Assembly (NCBI GenBank): GCA_037954325.1
Contig: JBBMNZ010000001.1
Span: 3,923,232-3,987,231 of the forward strand
DNA length: 64,000 nucleotides
Direction: 5' to 3'
DNA from: Fistularia commersonii
Taxonomy: Eukaryota > Chordata > Actinopteri > Syngnathiformes > Fistulariidae
The position numbers and the translations under genes were made by a program. Within the stretch, counting starts at the first letter, position 1. The number at the start of each line of letters is the position of its first letter. Positions 54,664 through 60,400 of this stretch are shown here, piece after piece. The notes below the pieces were generated by a model. It saw only the letters and a program-made list of their open reading frames with translations, was not told the origin of the DNA and did not search any database.

Positions 54664-55055
54664 CTGCAGCCTCAGTGTTTTCCACGTTACGTGAGTGAGG
54701 AAGGTCTGCACGGGGTAGATAACAGGCTCCCATCCAGGGGGAGTCCATTAGAGGGAGGACGCTGTGCCCTGACCTTACATCCTTTATTCACTGTGCGCTT
54801 CCTGCCTGCGGACCCCTCTTTTAATGCCAACCGTACCGCCGCGCCCCGGCCCGGCCCGGCCCCGGCCCGGCCCGGCCCCCCTCCTCCTCCGATCTGGGTC
54901 CGGTCCACTTCCCCTCGGCTGGCGAAGCCGGTCGGCGTGGATGAAAGCGGCCGTTTGTGCGTTTTTGCCACACATTGGAGGCGACGGGGTGAAATCCTGC
55001 AGCTACTGTCAGGAAAACACATGAGCTCTGGTGTGCAGTGCATAGGCACAAATGT

Positions 55056-55089
<34 letters not shown>

Positions 55090-55415
55090 AACAGCCCCCC
55101 GATGCCTTACATGGAATGGTGTCTGTTAGAAGTAGCTTGTTAACCTTTCCCGTCCGTCAACGTTCCACTGCCTTTTTTTTTTCTCCCCTCCCGAAAACGT
55201 GCGGCGCGGCAGGTGAAAGTGACCGTCCTCGTCTATCGGACCCCGAATGTGTTTGAGGGAGAAAAAAAAAAAACAACCAAACAAAAAAAAACAACAACAA
55301 AAAAACGGCGGATAGCTGTTCCAATCAGGTCGGGGTGTGAGTCAGACTTCGGCTGATAGCTGGGTTTCGCTGCACGATGCAGTGGCTGGACTTATCAAGG
55401 GTGAGTATGTGCGTC

Positions 55416-55447
<32 letters not shown>

Positions 55448-55559
55448 TTCCTTGGCACTCGCAAGTGACTGGATTCAGTCGTGGATCAACACGTCCACCT
55501 CTGGGCGCTCATACCTCATAGCCCTTGGCCAGCAGGAACTCAGCCAGGTAGGATCCATC
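9226..55559 (-). CDS. gmds: GMDS, GDP-mannose 4,6-dehydratase, partial (five internal exons)
   Basis: GMDS converts GDP-mannose to GDP-4-keto-6-deoxymannose, the first step of de novo GDP-fucose synthesis in the cytosol. It is an extended short-chain dehydrogenase/reductase using NADP(H). The visible coding sequence is the minus-strand join of 55515-55559, 53669-53756, 52832-52941, 11399-11591 and 9226-9330, 541 nt in all. All introns are GT-AG and the frame stays open throughout. The translation aligns without gaps to human residues 35-214, by my recollection of the human protein. Cofactor-site segments (DGSY after the missing glycine-rich loop, RRSS, GDL, LGAQSH) and the catalytic Thr155, Glu157, Tyr179 and Lys183 equivalents are all intact, so this is a functional gene rather than a pseudogene. 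The N-terminal exon (start codon and GITGQ part of the nucleotide loop) and the C-terminal exons were not found. The human enzyme is 372 residues, so about half is here. Confidence 0.97.
9385..9674. repeat. 145-bp tandem duplication beside exon 6
   Basis: AGAGGACTTT followed by GCTCGGAAAGGAACGG starts at about 9385 and again at about 9530. The units agree closely through GAGACGCCACCC and GCTAGCAGCTAA to AAACGCA. The first unit begins only 55 bp from the exon 6 acceptor. The duplication is recent (few mismatches), and each unit ends in an internal GCTAGCAGCTAA run. Confidence 0.85.
10386..10429. repeat. (TG)22 microsatellite
   Basis: A perfect TG dinucleotide array that runs into an alternating GC/CA stretch (GCGCGCACGCGCG), a sequence type prone to Z-DNA formation. 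Confidence 0.95.
10576..10618. repeat. (CA)21 microsatellite
   Basis: A perfect CA dinucleotide array in GMDS intron 5. Confidence 0.95.
10882..11200. repeat. CA arrays with a 148-bp tandem duplication
   Basis: A (CA)27 array at 10882-10936 is followed by a unit starting ACATTTACTA at 10941. The same unit recurs at 11089 with CAAGTATTTAACTCTTTAG and GTGTCCATGACTTTAAATAC conserved in both. Each unit is flanked by CA arrays, which suggests duplication by unequal exchange between arrays. Confidence 0.8.
11303..11328. repeat. (AC)13 microsatellite near the exon 5 donor
   Basis: In the GMDS pre-mRNA this is a (UG)13 tract about 70 nt downstream of the exon 5 donor. UG repeats are bound by TDP-43 and CELF-type splicing regulators. 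Confidence 0.95.
11399..11591 (-). CDS. gmds: GMDS exon 5 (Ile116-Tyr179 equivalent), catalytic Thr/Glu/Tyr
   Basis: This 193-nt exon encodes 64 residues from ISFELAEYTA to YPRSPY plus the first base of a Gly codon. It carries the STSEL segment (Thr155 and Glu157 in human numbering) and the catalytic Tyr179 as its last full codon. The acceptor is a pyrimidine-rich tract ending in cgcag; the donor is gtaacg, a weaker form of the consensus, phase 1. Substitutions from human are conservative (Asp119Glu, Asp126Asn, Val139Ile, Ile145Thr, Lys149Arg, Tyr159Phe, Lys168Arg). A (UG)13 tract lies about 70 nt downstream of the donor in the pre-mRNA. Confidence 0.97.
11806..11818. promoter_or_regulatory. 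Perfect DR1 nuclear-receptor half-site pair
   Basis: TGACCTCTGACCT, identical to the site at 7815-7827, lies about 215 bp upstream of exon 5 in transcript order. This is a motif match only. Confidence 0.3.
14341..14386. other. Perfect 16-bp inverted repeat, 14-nt loop
   Basis: CTTTTTCTTCGCTCAG (14341-14356) and CTGAGCGAAGAAAAAG (14371-14386) are exact reverse complements around a 14-nt spacer. The stem would form a stable hairpin in either transcript. I recognise no RNA family in it. Confidence 0.9.
14886..15394. mobile_element. hAT-like non-autonomous element (MITE), degenerate
   Basis: The right end (CCCGTGGAAACCCTG) and the internal phrases AATTTAATGCCTTTT and TTTAATGACTTTTAATCC match a common fish hAT-type MITE whose ends resemble CAGGGTTTCCxC. 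The left end (GGTGGATTCTGCAGG) is a decayed version. The interior is about 500 bp, AT-rich and without coding capacity. I could not see a target-site duplication, so the exact left boundary is approximate. Confidence 0.5.
16034..16253 (+). mobile_element. Tc1/mariner-type element, internally deleted
   Basis: The left end CATTGCT with AAAATAAAGGGAACGCTT and the right end CTCCCTTTATTTTTTTGAGC plus AGTG form inverted repeats of a well-known fish Tc1-type transposon (ends CACTGCTCAAAAAAATAAAG). The subterminal AACACAATGTAACxCCAAGT (left) and TAATAAGAATATTTCATTCA (right) also match. Nearly all of the transposase region is missing: the left 80 bp joins directly to the right 140 bp. A TA dinucleotide follows the right end, as expected for this superfamily. 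This is a non-autonomous relic. Confidence 0.8.
16255..16397. repeat. Compound tetranucleotide microsatellite (ATGG)n-(ATAG)n-(TG)n
   Basis: About 13 ATGG units pass into about 10 ATAG units and then a GT tract. The array starts within two bases of the right end of the Tc1-type relic, so it probably grew from sequence at the insertion boundary. Confidence 0.95.
16742..17180. repeat. CA-rich region with a 111-bp tandem duplication
   Basis: CAAGATCACCCACGTACATT begins at 16993 and again at 17104, and the preceding CAGGCCCACA and following GACTAAAACACAC are shared, giving a period of about 111 bp. Both units are embedded in interrupted CA arrays. Confidence 0.8.
17259..17339. repeat. (CA)40 microsatellite
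   Basis: An uninterrupted 81-bp CA array, among the longest in the window. Confidence 0.97.
18063..18205 (-). repeat. LINE-type 3' end, antisense, truncated
   Basis: In reverse complement this reads TTTCCTTTGGGATAAATAAA followed by GTTATTCTTTTATTC, resembling the 3' end of fish non-LTR retrotransposons (TTCCCTCTGGGATTAATAAA). The 5' part is missing. It abuts the plus-strand retroposon tail at 18208. The family is not assigned. Confidence 0.45.
18208..18270 (+). repeat. 3' tail of a fish retroposon (second copy)
   Basis: GTAAGTCGCTTTGGATAAAA followed by GCGTCTGCCCAATG and (TGTAATTTAA)n is close to the fish consensus tail. It shares its core with 2659-2706. Confidence 0.65.
18312..18593. mobile_element. 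TA-flanked MITE (Tc1/mariner-like), copy 1
   Basis: The ends CAGGACTGTCTC and GAGACAGTCC are inverted repeats. The element is flanked by TA on both sides (18310-18311 and 18594-18595), the target duplication of Tc1/mariner elements. The interior is about 280 bp and nearly palindromic in its outer parts (ATGCAATTACAAAAACAAAA versus TTTTTTTAATTGCATTACAG). A second copy at 31896-32182 is about 90% identical. A short open frame inside is not a gene. Confidence 0.85.
18886..19209. repeat. 162-bp tandem duplication
   Basis: ATTTGGATCTGCGGTGCGTC at 18886 and ATTTGGATTTGCGGTGCGTC at 19048 start two units sharing TCAAATCCATGCAGCACCAT and AAAGTAAGACACATTTAATT. The units diverge by only a few substitutions. 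Confidence 0.9.
19318..19440 (+). repeat. Degenerate fish interspersed repeat fragment
   Basis: GGGAGGAACCCGGATCGCCG, ACTCCACGCGGAAA, GGGGACCTTCTGGCTGTGAG and GCGCTGACCGCCGCGCC follow the order of a very common fish interspersed repeat (ggagaacatgcaaactcc ... gctaaccactgtgccaccg). A longer relative lies at 34680-35018. I do not know its class with certainty. Confidence 0.5.
20170..20690. repeat. Compound (TA)n/(GA)n/(CA)n low-complexity region
   Basis: Alternating TA, TG and CA blocks culminate at about 20571-20641 in (TA)12 next to (GA)16 next to (CA)7. Open frames through it are artefacts of the repeats. Confidence 0.9.
21571..22200. repeat. 21-bp minisatellite, about 30 copies
   Basis: The unit is CACACTTAGCACAGAGCCxTA with variation at the two positions after GAGC and an occasional CACTCAGC form. 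As 21 is a multiple of three, the minus-strand frame stays open for 219 codons with a VLSV[YF][GS]S heptad. No splice signal or start context links it to GMDS, so I call it a non-coding minisatellite. Variant units recur in blocks (for example the GAACACACTCAGC form), a sign of higher-order duplication. Confidence 0.93.
26415..26489. repeat. (CA)37 microsatellite
   Basis: An uninterrupted 75-bp CA array in GMDS intron 4. Confidence 0.97.
27575..27682 (+). repeat. LINE-like 3' end
   Basis: GGGACTACAGATGGAAATTA followed by GCTATGAGCTATAATCTGGT and ending in TCCTAATAAACAAACAAAT resembles the 3' untranslated end of fish non-LTR retrotransposons. No coding part is attached. The family is not assigned. 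Confidence 0.45.
29139..29885. repeat. 133-134-bp satellite, 5.6 copies, with dimeric higher-order structure
   Basis: TTAAGACxTGTxTCTCAT begins units at 29139, 29272, 29406, 29540, 29674 and 29808 (periods 133, 134, 134, 134, 134). Units 3 and 5 share CATTGGGTGATTAAC and CCTTTTGCCACC; units 4 and 6 share CATCAGATGATTAAC and CCAACTGCCGCC. The last four units are therefore a duplicated 268-bp dimer. Confidence 0.95.
30120..31000 (+). other. Unidentified non-repetitive island ending in poly(A)
   Basis: This stretch has balanced base composition, no microsatellite, and overlapping open frames on both strands (plus 30227-30610, 127 codons; minus 30124-30570, 148 codons). It ends with AATAAA at 30973-30978 followed by A17 (30984-31000), as would a retrocopied transcript on the plus strand. 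I recognise no protein in any frame and saw no target-site duplication. It could be a decayed processed pseudogene or part of a retroelement. Confidence 0.35.
31896..32182. mobile_element. TA-flanked MITE (Tc1/mariner-like), copy 2
   Basis: The ends CAGGACTGTCTCAGAAAATT and AATTTTCTGAGACAGTCCTG are exact inverted repeats of 20 bp, flanked by TA at 31894-31895 and 32183-32184. The interior matches copy 1 (18312-18593). Better preserved ends suggest this copy is younger or less decayed. Confidence 0.88.
32931..32946. other. 16-bp perfect palindrome
   Basis: GATCAGACGTCTGATC is a perfect 16-bp palindrome centred on AATII-type GACGTC. No function is assigned. Confidence 0.85.
33984..34553. mobile_element. 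hAT-superfamily MITE
   Basis: The element begins CAGGGGTCCCCAAACTTTTT and ends AGTTTGGGGACCGCTG, near-perfect inverted repeats of a common fish hAT MITE. Internal GCCAGGGCCAAATAACTTTT and GGCCCCCGGGCCGTAGTTTG phrases fit. Flanking 8-mers ACGTAGAT (33976-33983) and ACATATAT (34554-34561) match at 6 of 8 positions, consistent with a decayed 8-bp target duplication. There is no transposase. Confidence 0.82.
34680..35018 (+). repeat. Degenerate fish interspersed repeat
   Basis: GCAGCCTATCCCGGCTGTCA, GACGAGAGGCAGGGTTCACC, CGGCGAGAACATGGAGGCTC, CACATAGAAAGG and CGCTAACCGCCGCGCCACCG occur in the order of a very abundant fish repeat. The middle part is diverged. It sits between the hAT MITE and the hAT transposase relic. 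Confidence 0.55.
35265..35647 (+). pseudogene. hAT transposase fragment (Charlie/GTF2IRD2-like) with 3' terminal repeat
   Basis: Translation from 35265 gives MPSSKKRKVDIDCRVCQEKW, resembling the N-terminus of Charlie-type hAT transposases and of their domesticated relative GTF2IRD2 (KKRKVDxECRxFQxxW). The frame stops at 35373-35375 and the zinc-finger and catalytic parts are absent or shifted. At 35630-35647 the sequence ATGAGTTTGACGCCCCTG matches the right terminal inverted repeat (CAGGGGxGTCAAACTCAT in reverse) of such elements. The left terminal repeat was not found, so the 5' boundary is uncertain; the remnant may start near 35030. It is a dead, internally deleted copy. Confidence 0.55.
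36640..36719. repeat. (CA)40 microsatellite
   Basis: An uninterrupted 80-bp CA array. Two TG arrays lie just before it (36327-36361 and 36497-36535), so the plus strand carries TG and CA arrays facing each other, a possible hairpin. Confidence 0.97.
37629..37658. repeat. A30 homopolymer
   Basis: An uninterrupted run of about 30 A within AT-rich intron sequence. No retroelement body is recognisable upstream. Confidence 0.9.
38779..39188. repeat. AT-rich tandem duplication, 202-211 bp
   Basis: TAATAAAATAAATAAAAACA starts units at 38779 and 38981, and GAAATCAATTAGAA and ACTACATAAAGTAATGCAGT follow in each. The units end at GCGGGG near 38971 and 39182. Length differences are due to A and TA runs. 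Confidence 0.88.
42881..42894 (+). promoter_or_regulatory. CTCF-like core motif
   Basis: GCTGCAGGGGGCGC matches the CTCF core (CCASYAGRKGGCRS) at 12 of 14 positions. This is a motif match only. It points opposite to the other candidates listed. Confidence 0.25.
43972..43987 (-). promoter_or_regulatory. CTCF-like partial motif
   Basis: The reverse complement TTCTAGATGGCAGCAG matches the strong 3' half of the CTCF core (TAGATGGCAGC) but lacks the leading CCA. Confidence 0.2.
46974..47080. repeat. Unclassified interspersed repeat, copy A
   Basis: CTATCAGATGGGTTTAGGTG, TTTTTATTTCCTCCCTGCGC and CCGTGTGAAAAACCCTG closely match 55909-56020. In the minus frame both copies encode a similar peptide ending RVFHTxxRRRxEIKTPxP. 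The element class is unknown. It is followed downstream by the CCAAT/palindrome block at 47171-47230, which copy B lacks. Confidence 0.7.
47171..47230. promoter_or_regulatory. 20-bp perfect CRE/E-box palindrome with symmetric CCAAT boxes
   Basis: CCTACGTCACGTGACGTAGG (47191-47210) is a perfect palindrome holding a CACGTG E-box and two overlapping CRE half-sites (ACGTCA, TGACGT). A CCAAT at 47173-47177 and an inverted ATTGG at 47225-47229 lie at nearly equal distances (about 26 bp) from its centre. This resembles a promoter or a foldback terminus. There is no TATA box or known transcript start beside it. Confidence 0.45.
49216..49246. other. 12-bp inverted repeat, 7-nt loop
   Basis: CTTCCCGTTAGC and GCTAACGGGAAG are exact reverse complements around ACCCCGC. 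A stable short hairpin; no terminator-type T run follows on either strand. Confidence 0.85.
49668..49680 (-). promoter_or_regulatory. CTCF-like core motif
   Basis: The reverse complement CCGGCAGGGGGCG matches the CTCF core except G for A at position 3. This is a motif match only. Confidence 0.3.
49880..50045. promoter_or_regulatory. Enhancer-like low-repeat block with forkhead and Otx-type motifs
   Basis: A microsatellite-free block contains CTGTGGT (Runx-type), AGTAATCCGG (Otx/bicoid-type), GTTTATT at 50010-50016 and AAACAAATAAACA at 50024-50036 (two overlapping forkhead cores). It stops where a (TG)n array begins at about 50084. It is a candidate conserved element; conservation cannot be tested here. 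Confidence 0.3.
50084..50136. repeat. (TG)n microsatellite
   Basis: A TG array of about 26 units with one interruption (TGCG) near its start. Confidence 0.95.
50288..50339. repeat. (CA)n-(CG)n compound microsatellite
   Basis: About 20 CA units run directly into CGCGCGCGC, an alternating purine-pyrimidine stretch with strong Z-DNA potential. Confidence 0.95.
52832..52941 (-). CDS. gmds: GMDS exon 4 (Asn79-Lys115 equivalent)
   Basis: This 110-nt exon completes the split Asn codon and then encodes 36 residues beginning MKLHYGDLTDS and ending NLGAQSHVK. The acceptor is ccgtcag before ACATGAAG; the donor is gtgagg after CACGTCAAG, phase 0. GDL (Asp86, Leu87) and LGAQS (108-112) contact the NADP adenine and ribose in the family. 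The sequence appears identical to human over the exon. It is followed in transcript order by a 41.2-kb intron. Confidence 0.97.
52942..53668 (-). other. GMDS intron 3
   Basis: A compact 727-bp intron with a perfect gtaagt donor and a CCCGTCAG acceptor. It holds AT-rich unique sequence and T runs; I see nothing else in it. Confidence 0.9.
53669..53756 (-). CDS. gmds: GMDS exon 3 (Val50-Gly78 equivalent)
   Basis: This 88-nt exon encodes VHGILRRSSSFNTGRIEHLY followed by QNPQTHTEG and the first base of the next Asn codon. The acceptor is ccctcag before GTTCATGGG. The donor is a perfect gtaagt after GGCA, phase 1. The RRSS motif (human 55-58) binds the 2'-phosphate of NADP, which fits the NADP preference of the family. 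Differences from human are conservative (Val to Leu after HGI, Lys to Gln after HLY, Ala to Thr and Ile to Thr near the end). Confidence 0.96.
54840..54882 (-). other. C-rich CCCGG array, potential G-quadruplex on the transcript strand
   Basis: Repeated CCCGGCCCGG units end in CCCCCC. The minus strand, which is the GMDS sense strand, therefore has at least six GGG runs separated by two bases (GGGCC), within intron 2 about 650 nt downstream of the exon 2 donor. Confidence 0.75.
55421..55448. repeat. (GT)14 microsatellite near the exon 2 donor
   Basis: In the pre-mRNA this is (CA)14 starting 66 nt downstream of the donor of the 45-nt exon 2. CA repeats are bound by hnRNP L, a position-dependent splicing regulator. 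Confidence 0.95.
55515..55559 (-). CDS. gmds: GMDS exon 2 (Asp35-Glu49 equivalent)
   Basis: This 45-nt exon encodes 15 residues, DGSYLAEFLLAKGYE, matching the strand and helix after the glycine-rich NADP loop of GMDS. The acceptor reads cgcag before GATGGATCC and the donor reads GAG before gtatga; both introns are phase 0. The only difference I see from human is Ala for Glu in the LLxKG segment. The preceding glycine loop (GITGQ) must come from exon 1. The exon is short, and the weak-looking A-rich acceptor region (about 13 T in transcript sense, then TTCGCAG) plus a (CA)14 tract 66 nt downstream of the donor may matter for its recognition. Confidence 0.95.
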
Positions 55560-55908
55560 CTGCGAAAAAAAAAAAAAGCAAAGGAAGGCGGACGTCAGGG
55601 ATTCGGAAGTCACTCGGAGAAACTTACGGACGGGACTGCGGTTTGTGGTCGGATTACGTCGGAGTCGAAAAGGGCCGATTTTAGACGGAATTGTTCTAAG
55701 AACGGTTTTTCCCGGCCGTCCGGCTCGAATTTCGTTCTCGGAACTCCCGTCCTCCGGGGGGAACCTTTTAGATTTTGCATTTCCGAAGGTCGGTAGCGGG
55801 CCAGCGTGACGCAAGCGTCTGCAAAGTGCTCAAAAACAAACCGCCGCAAAGGAGAAACAAGTTGCCGCAGTCTCCATTTTCTGCATGGCGGGAATAAGAA
55901 CCGTGGAC

Positions 55909-56020
55909 TATCAGACGGGTTGAGGTGTTTTTATTTCGTCCCTGCGCCGCCTCGCCGTGTGAAAAACCCTGTTGTTAGCTAACTCTGTACTATTTTGGCA
56001 AAAATGTCGATGTTCCGTTG
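55909..56020. repeat. Unclassified interspersed repeat, copy B
   Basis: CTATCAGACGGGTTGAGGTG, TTTTTATTTCGTCCCTGCGC and CCGTGTGAAAAACCCTG match copy A at 46974-47080 with roughly 80-85% identity by eye. Similarity fades after GATGTTCC in this copy and GTGTTCC in copy A. Confidence 0.7.
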
Positions 56021-57372
56021 CCAGAAGACCTTGGACCTCTTCGTCGGTGCATTTCGAGCCTCTTCTATGCATTTTGTAAAGCGTAAACAGCAGACCGGGG
56101 ACCAAAATAGTTTTTTAAAAATGATATCTGATAATCTCACGCACGGGCCGAAACAGGGTTTGAGCTCATTTTCTAATCTCAGTACAGCCTGAACTTCACT
56201 TTTTTCTCTTCGCTATTTCTTTTTTTTTTCTCTTTTTCTAACACATCTATCTATAAAAGACTTCACTTCGAAGTGATTGACAGGATCCAAAATTAACGGG
56301 ATTCCTCCCTGTGCTGAAAAAAATTTCCAGGCAGGCGTCCACGGCAAGCGCAGTTTTTTTTTTTTTTGTGTGTGTGTGTGTTAACCAAGCGATCACAGGC
56401 TGAGGGATTCGCCTTTTCTCCGTCCGATAAACACTTAGGAGTAGAAACTATATAGAGAATTTTTTTTGAAATAATCTTCGGGAGAAAGTCTCCACATCGT
56501 TTAAAGGGGGCGATGACAACCGGCGCGTTAAAAAAAAAAAAAAAAAAAAAAGGAAAATAAAAATCACACCCGGAGCATGTTTTCGTTGAGAAAGTGAGAA
56601 AGTCGGCGGCGGGAGAGCGGAGAAACCTGCTGCCGCTATCGGTCGGCATTGTCGAAAGGGGAAGGGGAAAAAGAAAAGAAGACGGGCCGAGGGTGAAAAC
56701 GATCTCCGAATGTCATAATCTAGCCGGGTGAGTGATGGCGGCGGGTCCTGGGAGAGCCCCTGTTCTCGGCAGGGATCCTTCCCGCGGTGTCGTCGGACGC
56801 CGATAATAACAATCTCGGCCTGTCGACCGCGAAAAACAAGCGCGTTTGCTGGAGCGGCTCCGACCCCGGCAGTTGCCACGTAGGATTGTGTTGCAATCCT
56901 CGGCGGGCCCGATCTCTCTCAGCGCTGGAAGGATCACAATCGCCTCGGTCACGATTAATCATTTTGACCCGAATCCACGTGGGAAGGAGGGGGGGAGGGG
57001 GGGGGGGGAGAGAACGGGGTTCCGGCTGAAAACGACCGGAGTTTTCTTTTTCGGAGCGGCCCAGAAAGGAAGTGCCGAAAAAGCCCGTCGACGGGTCTGA
57101 CAGCGAGGACCCTTGTGCTCCCCGCGACCAAGACGGACGTGTCTTTACTATCCGAGAGCGTCCGGTACCGAAAATAAACCGGCGTGCTTTTTGTATTTGC
57201 TGACCCTGTGACATATTTAAAAAAAAACACGCGTGCGGTCGAAACCCACTTCAGATCCCCGAACCCCTTTTTAGCCATGTTGTTAAACCGCTGCCGCGAA
57301 AAAAACTCTGGAGCTGCAGTCCGGAGATCATCGGGGCCACATGAATCGGGGGGCTCCGGGCAGATGCCTACC

Positions 57373-57420
<48 letters not shown>

Positions 57421-60400
57421 GAGAACCCTGTCAATAAGGTCTTGTTCCCCTCATCCATGTTACTCTGTCTTTTTTTCCCTGCTCAGACTTTCCGACCGCA
57501 CATTCTGCAACACTCTGGAACATTCCGAGCCAGTCATGGCATTCATCCCTCACCCCCCCCCCCCCGAACACACACACACACACACACACGAGTGCTCACA
57601 CTTGCCAACATGCCAGCACAACACTTCCTCTCCAGGTCTGGGGAGTAACAGTCGGGGTAAGGGGGCAGAAAGAGGAGGGGGGCTGGAGGCGTCCCAGGAC
57701 CTGCGCCCAGCCACGGGCACCACGCTTCATGTTTTAGCCTGCGTGAGGGCCCCCCCCCCCCCCCCCCCGCTCTCCCAGACACCGCAACGCCGTCTGGCCA
57801 AGTCTGCCATGAGGCACGGACGTGAGCTCGGATCCTCACGAGAAAAAAAAAAAAAAAAAAAGGGGGAGAGCTATAAGTTGGAACAAATCGGGTTATTTGT
57901 TAAAGTGAAACAGCTGAGGCCCCCGTCTTTCGGCTGAGGTCACCGGGAGTTGCTCGAAGCGCTCGCCGGCCGCCAGGGGACGGGGAGAATTCCAAAGTAA
58001 GCGCGCGGACACGGCCCGGATTTATTTCGACTCCGGCCGAAATGGATTTACCACTGTGCGATAGGTAAACACGCGGCTATAAACGTGATATGTCCCGCCA
58101 TTTTCCTCCGGCGATCCGGACGCCGGGCGGCAGCGCTCTCGGTAAGCCGACCCGGACTTCCCCTCCCGGGATATATAATCCCCGATATGTGTTTTGGTCG
58201 GACCCCCCGTGGAGACGGTCGATTCGGTTCGAAAGAGCGCCGGCCGCCTGAAACCCGAAGGGGAAAACATGCGACGCAATTCTCGAATCGGAGACCACGC
58301 CGAGGGGCCTTTTTTTTTCCGCGGCGGCGGCGGGCAAACGGCGGGGCGGAGCCAGCGCCCTGCCACCTGCAATTTGGCAGTCAGCAACTGGGGCTGAGGG
58401 GCCTTGCCAGCCTCTGGCGCGGTAAACAAGTTCCAGGGGGTAAATAGAATGAAGGGCCAAAATGTCTAACAACATTTCATTGAAATGTTTTTGGCTCCCG
58501 AAGCGCTGTTTTTTTTCGGCGCCGCTTTATAACGTGAGACGGGGGGATCGCCGGGAGGTAATGGCGCGACCCGTTCCGACCTTCCGAGCGGTCGGCCAAT
58601 ATTCTCCGGAGACCGACGGATGGCGAAGGGTGGGGGGCGGTTGAGTGCGGACGCACAAACCGCATGACCAAAACAAAAACAAACAACCAACATCGCCGGG
58701 CGCTGACGATTCATTTCGTCAATGAGGCGTTGGACGTCGAGCGCTTCTAAAAAAAAAAAAAGTCTCTTCTTTTTATGCCTCTTTCTTTTTACGAAGAGTC
58801 AGTCTACTGTTGCGATCTGTCAAGTCAACCCCAACAAACTAAATAAATACGCCAGATTTGGCTCAGGCGTGAAGATTTGCCCGGTTTCCCTGCGGCTACC
58901 TTTTTTTTTTTTTTTTTTTTTTTTTTTTCGACACAAACATCGGCCCTCAGAACCGAAGCCACGCCGCCGGCTGAAATATTTGGCTTTCCCTCGTTCCGGG
59001 CAGAGAAGTCCACCTCAGGGCCCCCGTCCGTCACCTCTGTGGACAGCCACAAAATTAATCAGAGGTTCCAGGTGTGAAAGCGGATATATTCGGGGGCCGG
59101 GAACGCGCGTTTCGGCCGGTTCTGGTCCAAAACAGCTCACGGCTTAACAACCCGAGAGGCGAGAATGGACCCGGAGCGGCGAAGCGGCGTTTTACGGCCG
59201 TTTTCGGAGGTAAACTGAACTTAATGACCGTCGGGGGGGAGGACGGATAGCGGGCCAACACATCCTGCCTCTCGGCACAGGCCGTCTAACCTACAATGAA
59301 AGTTTGGACTGGCATTTCTGGAAAATTCCATATGGGCCGCTAGGGGTGTAACGACAGACGCCATTTATTTCATATGCATTGTTTCCCGCCGTATTTATCG
59401 AGCTGCTCTTTGACTACTGTGAATTTTGACGTTTTCTTTTTTTTAAAAATCCAATCCAAAACTGCGGGGGGTGTTTTTTTTTTTTTTTTTTTCTCCCCAC
59501 ATTTTATTCTTTTTTCTGCTGTCAATGTTACCATGAAACAAAGAGAGGAAAAAAAAAAAAAAAAAAAAAAGTAACATGAATTTATTGGTTTGGGAGATCA
59601 TTTTCACCTCCTGCAGGTTGATCGCGGCGTGTCAGGTGGCATTGATTCGACCGGGGTTGTTTCTGTACAACCTGGGGGCGTTGGGGGTGCGCGTAGCCCC
59701 CCCACCACCTCCACCACCCCCACCACCACCAGCCAGGCTGTCCCCGCAGCGTTCAAAGCTCCAGCCGGTGTCATGTTTTCCTGCCCCTGTGCCAGGGTCA
59801 AAGCGTTCCACGCCAGACCAATATGGAAAACAAGCCTGAAGAGCTGCAGCTCTGTTTGAAAACAAGAGGTTCCTTTGAGGCTGCGCTAGCCCATAAACCC
59901 TGGCTTCACCTTGCTGTTTCCTGTTATGGGCAGCTGAGTGCTCGGTGGGAGCGCGCAATGGACACACACACACGCACACGCGCGTGCACACACACACATG
60001 CGCAGCAGCTACATGCTCACCTGCCAGGTCAATTCCACGCTACAAACTCCCCTCAGACTCATTTTGGCCTTTGACACAATATGATCTCTTTACTCTGCGG
60101 CAGCGCTGAGAAAAAAAAAGAAAAAGCCAAAAGGGGTCAAAACCCCGCTCGGTGGACAATGACCGACTCAGGTTTGAATGCCGGCCGTTGTCGAGGCGAC
60201 GGCCCCCACGTGGGATCGGCCATCGTGACGCAGAAATGCGATGAAACAAGGCAGGCTGCTCAAACAGCTTTGAGCAATGCAGCTTCCAGCTTTGTCAAGG
60301 TGGGATTCGGGGAAATATGACAAAAGTTGTCTTTGGAAACAGGGTAGAAAGCAGTATTTCGGGGCGCTCCCTCACCCAAATATGGTATCGGACGTGTTGT

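Larger units (their letters stand above)
53757..55514 (-). other. GMDS intron 2
   Basis: A 1,758-bp intron with donor gtatga. It contains GT arrays at about 54633-54661, 55055-55082 and 55421-55448 (CA in the transcript), an A homopolymer at about 54361-54386, and a C-rich G-quadruplex-type tract near 54840-54882. No exon-like content is seen. Confidence 0.9.
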
